From the NCBI GenBank assembly GCA_946480085.1, contig CAMLHZ010000002.1, positions 487,504 through 551,503 on the forward strand: DNA of 64,000 nucleotides, in the 5' to 3' direction. A program made the translations under genes and the position numbers. Below are positions 55,458-63,998 of this stretch, piece after piece. The notes below the pieces were generated by a model. That model ran no database searches, was not told the DNA's origin, and worked only from the letters and a program-made list of their open reading frames with translations. This DNA comes from an uncultured Flavobacteriales bacterium (lineage in GTDB: Bacteria; Bacteroidota; Bacteroidia; Flavobacteriales; Crocinitomicaceae). The stretch's first letter is position 1, and each line of letters opens with the position of its first letter.

Positions 55458-56221
55458 TGATTCCCATTCTCGTCATTTTTATTGTAATCGCCTTAATCCA
55501 GTTTATACACTACAAAATAACAGGGGAATTACTTTCAACCAGAAAAAATTGGCAACCGCAACCAGACCCTGAACCGGTCAACAGCATGCCGCTTTATTCC
55601 AGAAAATCTGATGAAAACATTCAAATTGCATACGCATATTTAGCCGGCTGGCTGATCAAGAAGAATTCAAAAGATTCTAAAAAGAAAGTGGATTTTGTGC
55701 GCATGTACTTTCAGCGACATTTTCCGGCTGTGCACATGAGTGCAATGGAGAAACTTATTGAGGCACTTCGAAACGACACCAATATTCGCAGTGTAGCAAA
55801 ATGGATCCTTCGTCATTTACCAAAAGGAGAGGATAGAATTGAGATTATCGATTTTCTTTTTGAGATCATAAAAGCAGATGGCGAGATTATAGACAGGGAA
55901 TTTGTCGCCATTGTTCGTTTGGCCGAATTGATAGGAGTGAAGGCAAGCTACATCGATAAGAAGATGAGCGAATTTCAGAAAGAGAAATTCAATAAGTATA
56001 ACGAAACAAAATCGGGAAGTTTTGATTCAGAAAGAAGAAAAGCAATGCTTGTTCTTCACCTCAGTGAGGGATTTAATCAGGATCAATTAAAAAGATCCTA
56101 TAGAAAGCTAGCCGTAAAATACCATCCGGATAAACAATTCAACAGCTCACCAAGCGAAAAAGAAGTGGCAAATCAAAAATTTATTGAGATTCAAAATGCT
56201 TATGATTTACTTTGTAAGTAA
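55457..56221 (+). CDS. DjlA-like protein: TM helix, TerB-like region, J-domain
   Basis: 254 aa: an N-terminal transmembrane helix (about 2-20), a TerB/DjlA-like helical domain (about 55-175, including EIIDFLFEIIKADGEIIDREF), and a C-terminal J-domain (about 203-254) with the DnaK-activating HPD at 223-225 in VKYHPDKQF. It likely recruits DnaK to the inner membrane. Third gene in a chain coupled to kinase B and the DUF3820 gene. Confidence 0.85.
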   Translation: MIPILVIFIVIALIQFIHYKITGELLSTRKNWQPQPDPEPVNSMPLYSRKSDENIQIAYAYLAGWLIKKNSKDSKKKVDFVRMYFQRHFPAVHMSAMEKLIEALRNDTNIRSVAKWILRHLPKGEDRIEIIDFLFEIIKADGEIIDREFVAIVRLAELIGVKASYIDKKMSEFQKEKFNKYNETKSGSFDSERRKAMLVLHLSEGFNQDQLKRSYRKLAVKYHPDKQFNSSPSEKEVANQKFIEIQNAYDLLCK

Positions 56222-56292
56222 TTGATAATAAAACTTTTATTTGCTCCTTATTAAACTCGTATTTATTCAAAATTCCACTTTACTGAAATATT

Positions 56293-56309
56293 TTACAACT
56301 ATTTTGTAA
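56293..56309 (+). promoter_or_regulatory. Inverted repeat TTACAA-N5-TTGTAA
   Basis: TTACAA (56293-56298) and TTGTAA (56304-56309) form a palindrome about 54 bases upstream of a 58-aa ORF. It resembles TTACATTTGTAA sites near the XRE gene and may be a regulator site; this is inference. Confidence 0.4.
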
Positions 56310-56362
56310 CATTCAACAATTGTAGCCGTAAACCGAGCTGTAAACATTGAAATACTTACCAA

Positions 56363-56539
56363 ATGGAAAATAGAATAATTGAAGCCGCAAAACAAAAATT
56401 AGCTAATCATAAATCTCTTGGTGATAAAAGCAAGATGAATATTCATGAAGTAGCTCGACTTATGGACGTAGTAACATTCGGAGTTACGAACGATGCAAAT
56501 GCTGATTTACCTATTTTCTTTTCTTACTCTAAGAACTAA
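56363..56539 (+). CDS. 58-residue ORF of unknown function
   Basis: ATG 56363 to TAA 56537-56539 encodes MENRIIEAAKQKLANHKSLG through FFSYSKN. A helical amphipathic first half (HEVARLMDVVTFGVTND) is predicted; no signal or membrane segment. It has a promoter-sized upstream region with TTACAA..TTGTAA and is followed by a strong hairpin terminator (56562-56595), which supports a real transcript, coding or otherwise. No family recognised. Confidence 0.5.
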   Translation: MENRIIEAAKQKLANHKSLGDKSKMNIHEVARLMDVVTFGVTNDANADLPIFFSYSKN

Positions 56540-56561
56540 GAACAACCAATAATATTCTTGA

Positions 56562-56595
56562 AACGTCTCAGCTTAATTGCTGGGGCGTTTTTTTT
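56562..56595 (+). terminator. Rho-independent terminator of the 58-aa ORF
   Basis: AACGTCTCAGC and GCTGGGGCGTT pair (with G-U) around a TTAAT loop, followed by TTTTTTT. Confidence 0.85.
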
Positions 56596-56652
56596 GTTCA
56601 AATGTCCGGTGACTTCTAGAGCCTCAGCCATCGGACATTTATATTACGTGAA

Positions 56653-56664
56653 TTACATTTGTAA
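56653..56664 (+). promoter_or_regulatory. Palindrome TTACATTTGTAA, upstream copy
   Basis: TTACATTTGTAA lies 47 bases before the XRE gene and contains TACATTTG. The 15-base stretch ACATTTGTAAACAAT (56655-56669) recurs at 58431-58445 before another gene. Possible operator; binding not shown. Confidence 0.4.
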
Positions 56665-56697
56665 ACAATCAATTTTTACCTAAATCAATTCAAAATA

Positions 56698-56709
56698 TTA
56701 CATTTGTAA
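56698..56709 (+). promoter_or_regulatory. Palindrome TTACATTTGTAA overlapping -7 box of the XRE gene
   Basis: TTACATTTGTAA (56698-56709) holds TACATTTG (56699-56706) and ends one base before the ATG at 56711. The box and start are separated by just TAAC. If the site is an operator, the regulator would repress its own gene; if a -7 box, the mRNA is leaderless. Confidence 0.45.
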
Positions 56710-56710
56710 C

Positions 56711-57085
56711 ATGGGAATTGAGAAACGTTTACAACTTATCATGGCTTCAAACCGCTTGAACGCCACTTCATTTGCAGACAAGATCGGAGTTCAGCGCTCA
56801 AACCTGAGTCATATCCTGAATGGTAGAAATAAACCAGGCTACGACTTCTTACTCAAAGTAGTAGAAGCATTCCCTAACGTAAATACGCATTGGTTAATTA
56901 CCGGAGAGGAAACAGTGCCTGAATCGGGATCCATTAAAGAACCGGAAATGATTGTGAAAGAAAGTAAGCAGGAGAACGATCCAATCGACTTAAACACAAA
57001 AAAAACTTCAGAAGGGAAGACCGTAATAAAAACCGTTATCTTCTATAACGATTTCACGTTCGACGTTTTCTTACCGAATAACTAA
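56711..57085 (+). CDS. XRE-family helix-turn-helix regulator
   Basis: 124 aa: N-terminal HTH (about 1-68, NRLNATSFADKIGVQRSNLSH then ILNGRNKPGYDFLLKVVEAFP), followed by the NTHWLITGEE motif and an acidic/Lys tail. Resembles small phage-repressor-type regulators common in Bacteroidota. No integrase or toxin nearby, so a chromosomal regulator is likely. The stop is 22 bases before the convergent mnmA. Confidence 0.85.
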   Translation: MGIEKRLQLIMASNRLNATSFADKIGVQRSNLSHILNGRNKPGYDFLLKVVEAFPNVNTHWLITGEETVPESGSIKEPEMIVKESKQENDPIDLNTKKTSEGKTVIKTVIFYNDFTFDVFLPNN

Positions 57086-57106
57086 GAGGAAGAAGAAGGC
57101 TATAAA

Positions 57107-58285
57107 TTAATGCATGATGATTCCTGAACCAACCAGTTCGCCGTCTTTGTACCATGCAGCAAATTGTCCGGGAGTAATACCACGTTGAAGCTGTTCAAAT
57201 AGAATATACAAACCATCTTCTTTAGCAATCAACTTCGCTTTTTGCAATACCTGACGATAGCGAATGCGGACAAAATAATCTTCAGATTGACCAACTTCCA
57301 ATCGCTTAGCCAACTGAATCCAATGTTGGTCAGCCAATTCAATTTTAAGCGCCCATCGATTTAATCCGGGATGTTGTTCAGTTTGACCTGAATAAACGGT
57401 ATTCGTCTCTGTATTAATGCCAATTACAAATGAAGGCATAGGTCGACCTCCGATATGCAATCCTTTTCGCTGACCAATGGTGTAGTAATGTGCTCCAATG
57501 TGCGTTCCGACAGAAGATCCCATCGTTTCCTCAAAATGAAAAGGAGAGGCCAATTCTACAACATGCTCGTCGTTTACAGGAATTGTTTTATAGTCAGAAA
57601 AACTATAGCTATCTATCGGAATTTCAATGATTTTACCTTCTTTTACTTTAAGTTGTTGTTGAAGGAATTCCGGTAACGAAATCTTACCTACAAAACACAA
57701 ACCTTGTGAATCTTTTTTCTCTGCAGTGATCAAATCAATTGACTTCGCAATATCCCTAACATCCGTTTTTTGAAGATGTCCGATAGGGAACAGTGCTTTC
57801 GCTAATTGTTCCTGAGACAACTGACAAAGAAAGTAGCTCTGATCTTTTGTTGGATCCGCACCCGCATGCAAGTGATGGATTCCGTTTTCATCTGTGGTTT
57901 TCTGACAATAATGTCCTGTAGCCACAAAGTCAGCACCCAGTTCAAGAGCAGCTTTTAAGAAAACATCAAACTTGATCTCACGATTGCAAAGTACATCCGG
58001 ATTCGGTGTTCGACCTGATTCATACTCAGCAAACATGTAGTCTACAATGCGTTCTTTATACTCTTTACTTAGATCAAGAACCTGGAACGGAATATTTAAC
58101 TGTTCAGCAATGAGAAGTGCGTCATTCGCATCATCGATCCACGGACATTCATTGTTTAATGTAACCGTGTCATCGTGCCAATTACGCATATAAAGTCCAA
58201 TAACTTCATGTCCTTCTTGCTGAAGTAAATACGCGCTTACACTAGAGTCAACGCCACCTGATAGTCCAACTACTACTCGTGCCAT
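57107..58285 (-). CDS. mnmA: tRNA-specific 2-thiouridylase MnmA
   Basis: 392 aa. Adds sulfur to U34 of tRNA(Lys/Glu/Gln). PP-loop [12 protein letters not shown] (7-18), catalytic Cys100 in [11 protein letters not shown] and persulfide Cys197 in SQGLCFVG, then QRKGLHIGG near residue 275. Complete. A TAATTTTG box lies just before the ATG. Confidence 0.95.
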   Translation of the reverse strand: MARVVVGLSGGVDSSVSAYLLQQEGHEVIGLYMRNWHDDTVTLNNECPWIDDANDALLIAEQLNIPFQVLDLSKEYKERIVDYMFAEYESGRTPNPDVLCNREIKFDVFLKAALELGADFVATGHYCQKTTDENGIHHLHAGADPTKDQSYFLCQLSQEQLAKALFPIGHLQKTDVRDIAKSIDLITAEKKDSQGLCFVGKISLPEFLQQQLKVKEGKIIEIPIDSYSFSDYKTIPVNDEHVVELASPFHFEETMGSSVGTHIGAHYYTIGQRKGLHIGGRPMPSFVIGINTETNTVYSGQTEQHPGLNRWALKIELADQHWIQLAKRLEVGQSEDYFVRIRYRQVLQKAKLIAKEDGLYILFEQLQRGITPGQFAAWYKDGELVGSGIIMH

Positions 58286-58289
58286 AATG

Positions 58290-58297
58290 CAAAATTA
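58290..58297 (-). promoter_or_regulatory. -7 box TAATTTTG directly before mnmA
   Basis: Minus strand: TAATTTTG, then CATT, then ATG. A TTG about 20 bases upstream is a possible -33. The spacing implies a leaderless mRNA. Confidence 0.5.
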
Positions 58298-58373
58298 CGG
58301 ATAAGCAGATTGGTTTCCAACAGGCCTTGAACAAATTAATTACCACGGTATACTAAAACACAACTACTTAAGT

Positions 58374-58445
58374 TTACAATTGTATCAGAACCAACTCTTA
58401 CTAGTGTTACAATTGTTAATTATGAAATAAACATTTGTAAACAAT
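58374..58445 (+). promoter_or_regulatory. Cluster of TTACAA/TTGTAA-like sites before 58500
   Basis: Contains TTACAATTGTA (58374-58384), TTACAATTGTTAA (58407-58419) and ACATTTGTAAACAAT (58431-58445). Similar to the palindromes around the XRE gene. It lies within the gap 58286-58499, in which I see no gene. Confidence 0.35.
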
Positions 58446-58499
58446 ATAATTTCTGTTAATTGCATTCGTTTGTACATTCCTAAGCTTTATTTTAGCTAC

Positions 58500-59213
58500 G
58501 TGAAACAGATCCTAATACTCTTTTGTTTGATAAGCTCATTCAGCTTTGGTCAAAACCAGCCATGCAAAAAAGTTTGGTTAAAAGGAAAAGTAGTTGACAC
58601 CTTAAATCGAGTGAACACATTCTATAATTTAATGGTTGTCAATCATTCTACAAACGAAGGTGTTTTTGGTCAACCAAACGGATCTTTTGGCGCTTACGTA
58701 AATCCTAACGATTCTATTATTCTTTCTACAAAAGGTTATTATAAAATCGGGTTCCGTGTAATTCCGGATTCAAGCTGTCAGTTTGTTTGCGATTTTGCAC
58801 TTATAGAAAAGACACATCAACTAAACGAAGTAGTGATCAAGCCATTGAAAACACTTCAGCAGATCAAGGAAGAAAGAGAAGCTCTGGCTCAGCGCGAAAC
58901 AAGAACAATTACAGGTATAGAAGCTTTTCAAAGTCCAATTACGGCATTATACCAGCGTTTTTCACAATCTGAGAAATCAAAAGCCAAGGTTGCAGAATTG
59001 GAATACATGGACAATAAAACCGAAGTGGTGAAAGAATTACTTCGTTTATATGTTTCTTATGATGTGATCAAATTGGAAGAATCCGAATTTGAAGATTTCA
59101 TTTACTTCATGACCCTGGATGAAGATTTCCTTAAAACGGCTTCGGATATTGAGCTGGCCACGTTTATCAAAGACAAACTAGACCATTACTTACTCCTGAA
59201 GTCCGGAAATTGA
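58500..59213 (+). CDS. Secreted carboxypeptidase-regulatory-like protein
   Basis: I favour GTG 58500 (237 aa, VKQILILFCLISSFSFGQ signal). A TTG at 58470 would add 10 residues. A beta-sandwich (about 20-100) follows, with VWLKGKVVDTLNRVNTFYNLMVVNHSTN and SIILSTKGYYKIGFRV; then a helical region (115-237, TLQQIKEEREALAQRETRTI). The first part matches CarboxypepD_reg-like domains. Start uncertain. Its end overlaps the convergent ABC transporter by 24 bases. Confidence 0.7.
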   Translation: MKQILILFCLISSFSFGQNQPCKKVWLKGKVVDTLNRVNTFYNLMVVNHSTNEGVFGQPNGSFGAYVNPNDSIILSTKGYYKIGFRVIPDSSCQFVCDFALIEKTHQLNEVVIKPLKTLQQIKEEREALAQRETRTITGIEAFQSPITALYQRFSQSEKSKAKVAELEYMDNKTEVVKELLRLYVSYDVIKLEESEFEDFIYFMTLDEDFLKTASDIELATFIKDKLDHYLLLKSGN

Positions 59214-61049
59214 ATCATTTTCCAATAACTGCTGAGTGGTAATCTCTGCAAAAACACCGTTCATCTGTAGTAATTCATCCTTGGTTCCCTGTTCAACAAT
59301 TTCACCATCCTCTAACACCAGAATATGATTTGCGTTACGGATACTGGAAATTCGGTGACTTACAATGACAATCGTAGTATCGAATTGCTTACTGTAGTTA
59401 TCCAGCTTTGACAGGATGATTTCTTCTGTCTCCGTGTCAACAGCAGATAAACAATCGTCGAGAATCAATAATTTAGGCATACGGATCAATGCTCTGGCAA
59501 TGGAAACACGTTGCTTTTGTCCACCACTCAAATTCACGCCACGTTCCCCTAAAAGAGTTTCAAATTTATCCGGAAATTCCTGGATATTATGAAGTACATG
59601 TGCGTCTTCTGCCACCTTTTCAATTTCCGAATCCTGAACATCTGTTCTATTTGTACCGAAGAGAATATTATTCTTAATTGTTTCAGAAAATAAGAAGATA
59701 TCCTGAGGCACAACTGCACTTTTATCGCGGTAAGAGCTTAGATTCAACGAGCGCAAATCATTTTCGTCCATTACTATTTTACCTTCGGTTGGATCAAGTT
59801 GTCGAACCAGAAGTTTTAACAAGGTTGATTTCCCGGAACCAGTTCTTCCAATAATACCTAAAACCTGTCCTTTCTTCAGCTCGAAATTGATATTTGAAAG
59901 CGTGTACGGCAACTCAGAATTGTATCTGTAACTCACATTATCAAAAACAATCTTCTCAAAACCAGTCATTTCCTTGCCTTCATTGACACGGATATCAGGT
60001 TCTGTTCTCAAAAACTCATTAATTCTTGTTTGAGAAACAGCTGCACGCTGAATCATACTGGTAACCCAGCCCACGCTGGCAAATGGCCAGGTCAACCTGT
60101 AAAGAAATGCTATAAAAGCCACAATTACACCACTTGTAACCAAGCCGTTCACCATCTCCTTGTGTCTTGCAACGTCAATAGCTCCTGATTTTAGCAAAGC
60201 ATCTGCTGCATGGATCTTTGAGAAATCTTCTATCGCCATCGATCCGCCAAAATAAATACTCAGCATACTACTGGCACCGATCAGAAGCATGATGGTTGGC
60301 ATAAAGAGGTTATTCGTTCTTACCAAACGCATTTGTCGTTTCAAGTACTGATTAGAGCTTTTCTCAAACTGCTTGTTCGCATGACGCTCTTGCAAATAGG
60401 CCTTGATCACACGCATTCCTGAAAACGTTTCCTGGGCAATTGTTGTCAATTTACTCTGTTCCTGCTGCACTTCTTTTCCCAGCTTATTCATTCTGCTTGA
60501 TACAAAATAGATCAAAACCGTCATGATCGGAAGCGGAATCAATGCGTAAAGCGTCAATTCAGGATTCAAATTGAACATTTGATACGAAATGAAAGGGAAG
60601 AGGACAATCAGGTTAATCGTATACATAATTCCAGGTCCCAGATACTGGCGAACCTGTGCTACATCTTCGGAAATGCGGTTCATCAAATCACCTGTTCGCT
60701 GATCTTTGTAAAAATTGAACTGTAATTCCTGGTATTTCGCGTAAATTTCGTTCTTCAGATCGTATTCTACCTTTCTTGAAACAACGATAATCATTTGTCG
60801 CGTCAGAAAAAGAAAGAAGCCGGAGATCAGTGAATACCCAATATATATCAACGCCAGCTGAAATACAGGACTGGTCCAGATTGAATCAGGAGCAATGAAT
60901 TTCGAACCCATTAAAGTATCGGTAGCTTCCCTTAGAAGAATGGGCATTTTTGCTCCAAAATAGTTGTTTAGAACAATGAAAATCAAACCCAAAAGAAGGC
61001 TCCATTTGTACTTGTAAAAATATTTGTTCAAATAGCTTAGAGACTTCAT
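59190..61049 (-). CDS. MsbA-like ABC transporter (fused TMD-NBD)
   Basis: 619 aa half-transporter: six transmembrane helices (about 15-345) and one nucleotide-binding domain (about 365-600) with Walker A GIIGRTGSGKSTLL, signature NLSGGQKQRVSIARAL, Walker B LLILDDCLSAVD and the H-loop IVIVSHRIS. Homodimeric exporters of lipids or drugs have this layout; the substrate is unknown. It has a divergent promoter partner at 61061 for leucine dehydrogenase. Confidence 0.9.
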   Translation of the reverse strand: MKSLSYLNKYFYKYKWSLLLGLIFIVLNNYFGAKMPILLREATDTLMGSKFIAPDSIWTSPVFQLALIYIGYSLISGFFLFLTRQMIIVVSRKVEYDLKNEIYAKYQELQFNFYKDQRTGDLMNRISEDVAQVRQYLGPGIMYTINLIVLFPFISYQMFNLNPELTLYALIPLPIMTVLIYFVSSRMNKLGKEVQQEQSKLTTIAQETFSGMRVIKAYLQERHANKQFEKSSNQYLKRQMRLVRTNNLFMPTIMLLIGASSMLSIYFGGSMAIEDFSKIHAADALLKSGAIDVARHKEMVNGLVTSGVIVAFIAFLYRLTWPFASVGWVTSMIQRAAVSQTRINEFLRTEPDIRVNEGKEMTGFEKIVFDNVSYRYNSELPYTLSNINFELKKGQVLGIIGRTGSGKSTLLKLLVRQLDPTEGKIVMDENDLRSLNLSSYRDKSAVVPQDIFLFSETIKNNILFGTNRTDVQDSEIEKVAEDAHVLHNIQEFPDKFETLLGERGVNLSGGQKQRVSIARALIRMPKLLILDDCLSAVDTETEEIILSKLDNYSKQFDTTIVIVSHRISSIRNANHILVLEDGEIVEQGTKDELLQMNGVFAEITTQQLLENDSISGLQE

Positions 61050-61060
61050 GTTATTCTTCC

Positions 61061-61068
61061 TATTTTTG
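61061..61068 (+). promoter_or_regulatory. -7 box TATTTTTG for leucine dehydrogenase
   Basis: TATTTTTG on the plus strand, about 87 bases before the ATG at 61156. It fits TAnnTTTG but is far from the start, so its role is uncertain. Confidence 0.35.
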
Positions 61069-61097
61069 CGCCACTTCAGGCGTTATTACGTAAGCTA

Positions 61098-61105
61098 CAA
61101 AAGTA
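61098..61105 (-). promoter_or_regulatory. -7 box TACTTTTG for the ABC transporter
   Basis: On the minus strand TACTTTTG is 48 bases before the ATG at 61049. It faces the opposite way to the plus-strand box at 61061. Confidence 0.4.
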
Positions 61106-61155
61106 ATGAATAGCCTTAGAAAACTGTTTTTTGAAAAAAATTAAGTTCTTAAGTT

Positions 61156-62253
61156 ATGATAGAAGTTAAAGATATTTCCAATGTTAATTTAAGCGAAAAC
61201 CCCGTAATTTCTCAGATGAGTGCATTTGGACACGAGCAATTGTTGTTCTGTTCAGATAATGAAACTGGATTAAAGGCAATTATCGCAGTGCATAACACTA
61301 CGCTTGGTCCAGCTTTAGGCGGAACAAGAATGTGGGCATACAACAACGAAATGGAGGCATTAAATGATGTTTTGCGTTTGTCTCGTGGTATGACTTATAA
61401 AAACGCCATTTCAGGATTAAATCTTGGTGGAGGTAAAGCGGTTATCATTGGGGATGCACGCAGCATGAAGAGTGAAGCTCTTTTCCGTCGTTTCGGGAAA
61501 TTTGTACACAGTTTAGCTGGAAAATACATTACTGCAGAAGATGTTGGTATTTCACCAATTGATATGTCTTATGTTGCAATGGAGACACCACACGTTGTTG
61601 GTTTACCAGGAAAAAGTGGTGATCCATCTCCTGTAACTGCATTTGGAGTTTATGTTGGAATTAAAGCTTCTGCTAAAGCACAGTTTGGATCTGATTCTTT
61701 GTCTGGTAAGAAGATTGCTGTTCAGGGAGTTGGTCACGTTGGTGAATACTTGGTAAAACACTTGTCTGCTGAAGGGGCGAAAGTTTACATTACAGATATT
61801 CACGAAGATACTTTGAAAAGAGTAGCTTCAACTTACAACGCTGAAGTTGTTGGATTGAATGATATTTATGATGTTGACATGGACATTTATGCTCCATGTG
61901 CGCTTGGTGCAACTGTAAACGATGACACATTGAGTCGTTTGAAATGTTCAATCATTGCAGGAGCAGCAAACAACCAATTGGCGAAAGAACAAATTCACGG
62001 AAAAGCTGTGATGGATAAAGGAATTATTTACGCGCCGGATTTCGCGATTAACGCAGGTGGTGTAATTAACTGTTATTCTGAAGTTGCAAGTTTGCCCGCT
62101 GAATGGTCAATGCAAAAAGCTGAAGAAATCTACACTACAATCGGAAATATCGTTAGTCGTTCTAAATCTGAGGGAATCCCAACTTATCAGATTGCAAACA
62201 AAATGGCTGAAGAACGTATTACTGCAATTGGAAAAATTAAACTTCCGCTTTAA
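61156..62253 (+). CDS. Leucine dehydrogenase (Glu/Leu/Phe/Val family)
   Basis: 365 aa NAD-dependent oxidative deaminase of branched-chain amino acids. Catalytic lysines Lys82 in GMTYKNAISGLNLGGGK and Lys94 in GGGKAVIIGD; dinucleotide fold GVGHVGEYLV (about 196-205); AANNQLA near 273. The TYKN / LNLGGGK spacing matches leucine dehydrogenase rather than glutamate dehydrogenase. It precedes nusB by 15 bases and may be co-transcribed with it. Confidence 0.9.
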   Translation: MIEVKDISNVNLSENPVISQMSAFGHEQLLFCSDNETGLKAIIAVHNTTLGPALGGTRMWAYNNEMEALNDVLRLSRGMTYKNAISGLNLGGGKAVIIGDARSMKSEALFRRFGKFVHSLAGKYITAEDVGISPIDMSYVAMETPHVVGLPGKSGDPSPVTAFGVYVGIKASAKAQFGSDSLSGKKIAVQGVGHVGEYLVKHLSAEGAKVYITDIHEDTLKRVASTYNAEVVGLNDIYDVDMDIYAPCALGATVNDDTLSRLKCSIIAGAANNQLAKEQIHGKAVMDKGIIYAPDFAINAGGVINCYSEVASLPAEWSMQKAEEIYTTIGNIVSRSKSEGIPTYQIANKMAEERITAIGKIKLPL

Positions 62254-62268
62254 TAATAGATAGATAAA

Positions 62269-63216
62269 ATGCTAAACAGGAGACATTTACGAATTAAAGT
62301 TTTACAGGCAGTATATGCCTATTTTCAATCAGAAGAGGTGAACTTGGCGAAAACCGAGAAAGAACTAATGGCTTCTGTTGAACGCATATACGATTTGTAT
62401 CTGTACCTGTTACTAACCTTTGGCGAGATCAAACGTTTAGGTGTTACACGAATTGAGGAGAACACTAAAAAATTGATGCCAACTGATGAAGATTTAAACC
62501 CAAACACAAAGTTCATCGACAACAAACTGATTGCTCAACTGGAAGACTCAAAAAGCCTGCGCTTTGCGAGTGAAGACAGAACGGTGAATTGGGTTGGTGA
62601 TGTTGAACAAGAAATCTTCAGAAAGATCTTCAACGGACTGAAAGAAAGTGAAAACTATATTCTTCACATGAGCAATGAAGAAGTAGGGTATGAGGAAGAC
62701 AGAAATTTTGCGATCAACTTATTTAAGTCTGATATTGCTAATTCTGAAATCCTTTATTCTTACTTCGAAGAGAAGAACATTTTCTGGATCGACGATATCG
62801 ATTTAGCTTGTCAAATGGTCATTAAAACACTTAAGTCGGCTGAAGAAGATACAGAGATCAAGGTGTTGCCGTTGTATAAAGATAAGGATGATGAGCAGGA
62901 ATTCGTAAGAACATTGCTTCGTCAAACGGTAAATAAGCAAACCGAGACGTTGGGAGTTATTGATAAGTTAACTGACAATTGGGAATTAGATCGTATCGCA
63001 AAAATGGACGTTTTGATTCTTCAAATGGCAATTACTGAATTAATGACATTCAAATCAATTCCAACAAAAGTGACATTGAACGAGTACATCGAGATTGCGA
63101 AATACTATTCTACTGAGAAAAGCCCGGCTTTCATCAACGGAATTTTAGATAAGGCAATTTCGAGTCTTACCGCTTCAGGTCAGATTTCTAAAATGGGTAA
63201 AGGATTAATCAACTAG
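62269..63216 (+). CDS. nusB: Transcription antitermination factor NusB (extended form)
   Basis: 315 aa, about twice the usual 140-170. The N-terminus MLNRRHLRIKVLQAVYAYFQS matches NusB; the C-terminal half (about 190-300) has ILQMAITELMTFKSIPTKVTLNEYIEIAKYYS and SPAFINGILDKAI, which is the NusB RNA-binding core. The insert between them (about 25-185) is a helical, charged extension I recall in Bacteroidota NusB. It binds boxA RNA with NusE in rRNA antitermination. Confidence 0.9.
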   Translation: MLNRRHLRIKVLQAVYAYFQSEEVNLAKTEKELMASVERIYDLYLYLLLTFGEIKRLGVTRIEENTKKLMPTDEDLNPNTKFIDNKLIAQLEDSKSLRFASEDRTVNWVGDVEQEIFRKIFNGLKESENYILHMSNEEVGYEEDRNFAINLFKSDIANSEILYSYFEEKNIFWIDDIDLACQMVIKTLKSAEEDTEIKVLPLYKDKDDEQEFVRTLLRQTVNKQTETLGVIDKLTDNWELDRIAKMDVLILQMAITELMTFKSIPTKVTLNEYIEIAKYYSTEKSPAFINGILDKAISSLTASGQISKMGKGLIN

Positions 63217-63220
63217 TCAA

Positions 63221-63625
63221 ATGAAAAAAATAGCTCTTGTATTAGGATTGGTAGTTGCTGGATTAAGCATTACAACATCTTGTGACGAACCTACGAAAGT
63301 TCAAATGGGTGAACGCACAACAATGAAAGTGAACGCTGTATTCGATGCTAAAAAAGTGGCTGTTGGAGAAGTTATTCACGCCAAGTTCACTGTTGAAAAT
63401 ACAGGTGATGTTCCTTTGGTACTTTCTGACGTAAAAGGATCTTGCTCTTGTACAGTGGCAGATTTCCCTAAAGACCCAATTGCTCCGGGAGAAAAAGGAG
63501 TAGTGAAAGCCACGGTTGACACGAAATCTGCACCAATCGGACATTTAGAAAAAAGCATAAGAATCAACGCAAACACAACACCCGAACTGACCGTGGTAAG
63601 TGTTCAAGCCACTATTATCAGATAA
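63221..63625 (+). CDS. DUF1573 lipoprotein
   Basis: 134 aa with a lipobox (TTSC, Cys21). An Ig-like DUF1573 domain (about 37-130) with HAKFTVENTGDVPLVLSDVKGSCSCTVADFP, where the GSCSCT motif carries two conserved Cys. It occurs between nusB and yajC in many Bacteroidota. Possibly periplasmic; function unknown. Confidence 0.88.
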   Translation: MKKIALVLGLVVAGLSITTSCDEPTKVQMGERTTMKVNAVFDAKKVAVGEVIHAKFTVENTGDVPLVLSDVKGSCSCTVADFPKDPIAPGEKGVVKATVDTKSAPIGHLEKSIRINANTTPELTVVSVQATIIR

Positions 63626-63646
63626 TTTAAAGAAACAATAAAAGAA

Positions 63647-63916
63647 ATGAATGCATCAAGTTTATTGCCTTTAGGATTAATGGTCCTAATCTTCATTTTC
63701 TTCTTTATCCGTCCGGAAAACAAGAAAAGAAAAGCAAAATTAGAATTCCGTAAAAACCTGAAAACAGGTGACAAAGTAGTTACTATCGGGGGAGTTCACG
63801 GAAAAATATTGGAAGTTACTGATACAACAGTTTTGTTGAACTCAGAAGGAACTAAGATCAGATTTGCTAAAAGCGCAATCTCTGAAACGGTTGAAGAAAC
63901 ACTTCCAGGAGCTTAA
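63647..63916 (+). CDS. yajC: Preprotein translocase subunit YajC
   Basis: 89 aa with a single N-terminal transmembrane helix (LPLGLMVLIFIFFFIRPENKK) and the small soluble domain FRKNLKTGDKVVTIGGVHGKILEVTD. It associates with SecDF at the inner membrane. Twenty-one bases after DUF1573. Confidence 0.93.
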   Translation: MNASSLLPLGLMVLIFIFFFIRPENKKRKAKLEFRKNLKTGDKVVTIGGVHGKILEVTDTTVLLNSEGTKIRFAKSAISETVEETLPGA

Positions 63917-63940
63917 ATTTTAAGCCACAAATGAAATAGA

Positions 63941-63968
63941 AGGAGTTACGAAAGTAACTCCTTTTTTT
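63941..63968 (+). terminator. Rho-independent terminator after yajC
   Basis: Perfect 9-bp stem AGGAGTTAC (63941-63949) with GTAACTCCT (63954-63962), GAAA tetraloop, followed by TTTTTT. Confidence 0.9.
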
Positions 63969-63978
63969 GTTTCGGCAT

Positions 63979-63998
63979 CTCGACTCCGCTCGATGACC
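63979..63998. repeat. Half element of the GAGCGGAGTC family at the window edge
   Basis: CTCGACTCCGCTCGATGACC is identical to the left arm at 43371-43390, and five more upstream bases (GGCAT) match too. The partner arm would lie beyond the right edge. Confidence 0.7.
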
